DNA from: Kibdelosporangium philippinense
GTDB taxonomy: Bacteria > Actinomycetota > Actinomycetes > Mycobacteriales > Pseudonocardiaceae
Assembly (NCBI RefSeq): GCF_021390435.2
Contig: NZ_JAJVCN010000004.1
Span: 2,026,501-2,090,500, forward strand
Direction of reading: 5' to 3'
Length of the DNA stretch: 64,000 nt
Shown: positions 63,226 through 64,000 of the stretch, one piece after another
Layout of the letters: the number at the start of each line of letters is the position of its first letter
How positions within the stretch are numbered: the stretch's first letter is position 1
Position numbers and translations under genes: made by a program
Notes under the pieces: model-generated
What the model saw: the letters and a program-made list of their open reading frames with translations, nothing else
Database searches by the model: none
What the model was told of the DNA's origin: nothing

Positions 63226-63840
63226 GTGCCACAAGGAAAACCCGCCGCGGTCCCACAGGACGGCCTGACTACCAGGCAGCGCCGCAACCGACCGTTGCTG
63301 ATGCTGCACACGGGCGAGATGAAGGGGAAATCCACGGCCGCGTTCGGTCTCGCGCTGCGCGCGTGGAACCAGGGCTGGCCGATCGGCGTTTTCCAGTTCG
63401 TCAAGTCCGCCAAATGGAAGGTCGGCGAGGAGAACGCCTTCAAGGCTCTTGGCAGGCTGCACGCTGAAACTGGTGAGGGCGCACCGGTCGAGTGGCACAA
63501 GATGGGCGAAGGCTGGTCCTGGAGCCGTAAGCAGGGCACCGAGGAGGACCACGCGGCCGCCGCCCTCGAAGGCTGGCACGAGATCGCCCGCCGCCTCGCC
63601 GCGCAGCAGCACGGGTTGTACGTGCTCGACGAGTTCACGTACCCCATGCACTGGGGTTGGGTCGATGTGGACGAGGTCGTGGCGACTTTGCGCGACCGGC
63701 CAGGGCATCAGCACGTCGTGATCACCGGACGGCACGCGCCGCAGGCCCTGATCGACGCGGCCGACCTCGTGGTGACCATGACCAAGATCAAGCACCCGAT
63801 GGACGCCGGGCAAAAGGGTCAACGAGGCATCGAGTGGTGA
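63226..63840 (+). CDS. cobO: Cob(I)yrinic acid a,c-diamide adenosyltransferase
   Basis: A 204-aa enzyme that adds the 5'-deoxyadenosyl group to cobalt in corrinoids. It has the P-loop-like HTGEMKGKSTAAFGLALRAW (about 29-48), FQFVKSAKWKVGEENAF, LYVLDEFTYPMHWGWVDVDE and VITGRHAPQALIDAADLVVT, all CobO/BtuR signatures. AAGGAG precedes the GTG 12 bp after the chelatase stop. It overlaps cobB by 4 nt. Confidence 0.97.
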   Translation: MPQGKPAAVPQDGLTTRQRRNRPLLMLHTGEMKGKSTAAFGLALRAWNQGWPIGVFQFVKSAKWKVGEENAFKALGRLHAETGEGAPVEWHKMGEGWSWSRKQGTEEDHAAAALEGWHEIARRLAAQQHGLYVLDEFTYPMHWGWVDVDEVVATLRDRPGHQHVVITGRHAPQALIDAADLVVTMTKIKHPMDAGQKGQRGIEW

Positions 63841-64000
63841 TTCCGCGGGTAGTGATCGCGGCTCCGGCGTCCGGCAGTGGCAAGACCACAGTGGCGACCG
63901 GGCTGATGGCGGCGCTGCGGCGGCGTGGCGACAAGGTCGCGCCGTTCAAGGTCGGCCCCGACTACATCGATCCTGGGTATCACACGCTCGCGGCAGGCAG
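63837..64000 (+). CDS. cobB: Cobyrinic acid a,c-diamide synthase, N-terminal part
   Basis: The first 54 codons are in the window. They read VVIAAPASGSGKTTVATGLM (P-loop) and RGDKVAPFKVGPDYIDPGYH, diagnostic of CobB/CbiA glutamine amidotransferases. The GTG start overlaps the cobO TGA (GTGA). The gene continues past the right edge. It completes a B12-regulated chelatase-cobO-cobB operon. Confidence 0.95.
   Translation, partial: MIPRVVIAAPASGSGKTTVATGLMAALRRRGDKVAPFKVGPDYIDPGYHTLAAG

Noticed and set aside
61948..63822. Minus-strand 624-aa frame opposite the chelatase and cobO genes
   Set aside because: Antisense shadow covering two well-supported B12 genes.

Overview
The window is high-GC DNA with strong third-position G/C bias, many GTG starts and 4-nt start/stop overlaps. 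F420-type flavin oxidoreductases, a mycothiol-type DinB/MDMPI protein, SARP/NB-ARC regulators, a chitinase promoter with a DasR-type operator and a B12 regulon all point to a filamentous actinomycete, most likely of the Pseudonocardiaceae. This placement is inferred from gene content and style; no rRNA or other marker gene is present. I found no tRNA, rRNA or CRISPR array.

Layout. 0-4.6 kb: MMPL exporter start with a TetR regulator, cytochrome P450, serine hydrolase, GH43-like propeller glycosidase, deazaflavin-type reductase. 4.6-13.4 kb: a short repeat cluster with a TPR gene remnant; a very large soluble HAMP-array hybrid histidine kinase divergent from a GAF-SpoIIE phosphatase; a STAS anti-sigma antagonist with a YihY/BrkB membrane protein; a pair of paralogous small proteins. 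13.4-18.1 kb: secreted HNH nuclease, a four-gene MFS-TetR-DsbA-MDMPI array and a divergent AraC regulator. 18.1-24.4 kb: NarL-type two-component system with an MMPL exporter, a degenerate kinase plus LuxR-type regulator pair, a 5'-truncated DUF4111 nucleotidyltransferase, FxsA. 24.4-27.5 kb: a complete IS701-like element with CTAG target duplication, inserted between fxsA and a DUF3616-methyltransferase pair. 27.6-33.1 kb: MarR/cupin pair, GH38 alpha-mannosidase, hemerythrin and SRPBCC stress-type genes.

33.1-39.3 kb: a compact operon of three small helical or charged proteins and an FtsK/EccC-like ATPase, behind a SARP-NB-ARC-TPR regulator. This is the best candidate for an undescribed system. 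39.4-45.7 kb: histidine phosphatase, cobalamin riboswitch with cbtBA, an unknown protein, a diverged ~295-bp tandem duplication, a second deazaflavin reductase, DHFR-like reductase, GH18 chitinase under a DasR-type site. 45.8-51.2 kb: SRPBCC-acyl-CoA ligase fusion, a frameshifted M14 carboxypeptidase, and an M15-like protein with a leader resembling contractile-injection-system cargo. 51.4-55.7 kb: two LLM oxidoreductases, PadR, metallo-beta-lactamase-fold hydrolase, inverted/tandem repeats, a small charged protein. 55.8-64 kb: cobyric acid synthase, GH92-ricin mannosidase, a frameshifted LLM gene, and a second cobalamin riboswitch leading a chelatase-cobO-cobB operon that runs off the window.

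B12 genes sit in three blocks: cbtBA, cobQ, and chelatase-cobO-cobB. Both riboswitches would couple cobalt uptake and late corrin synthesis to B12 level. Polysaccharide turnover is a second theme (GH43-like, GH38, GH18, GH92), each with its own apparent operator. Gene decay is visible at several points: two frameshifts, one 5' truncation, a TPR remnant, an open frame lacking a start, and one IS.
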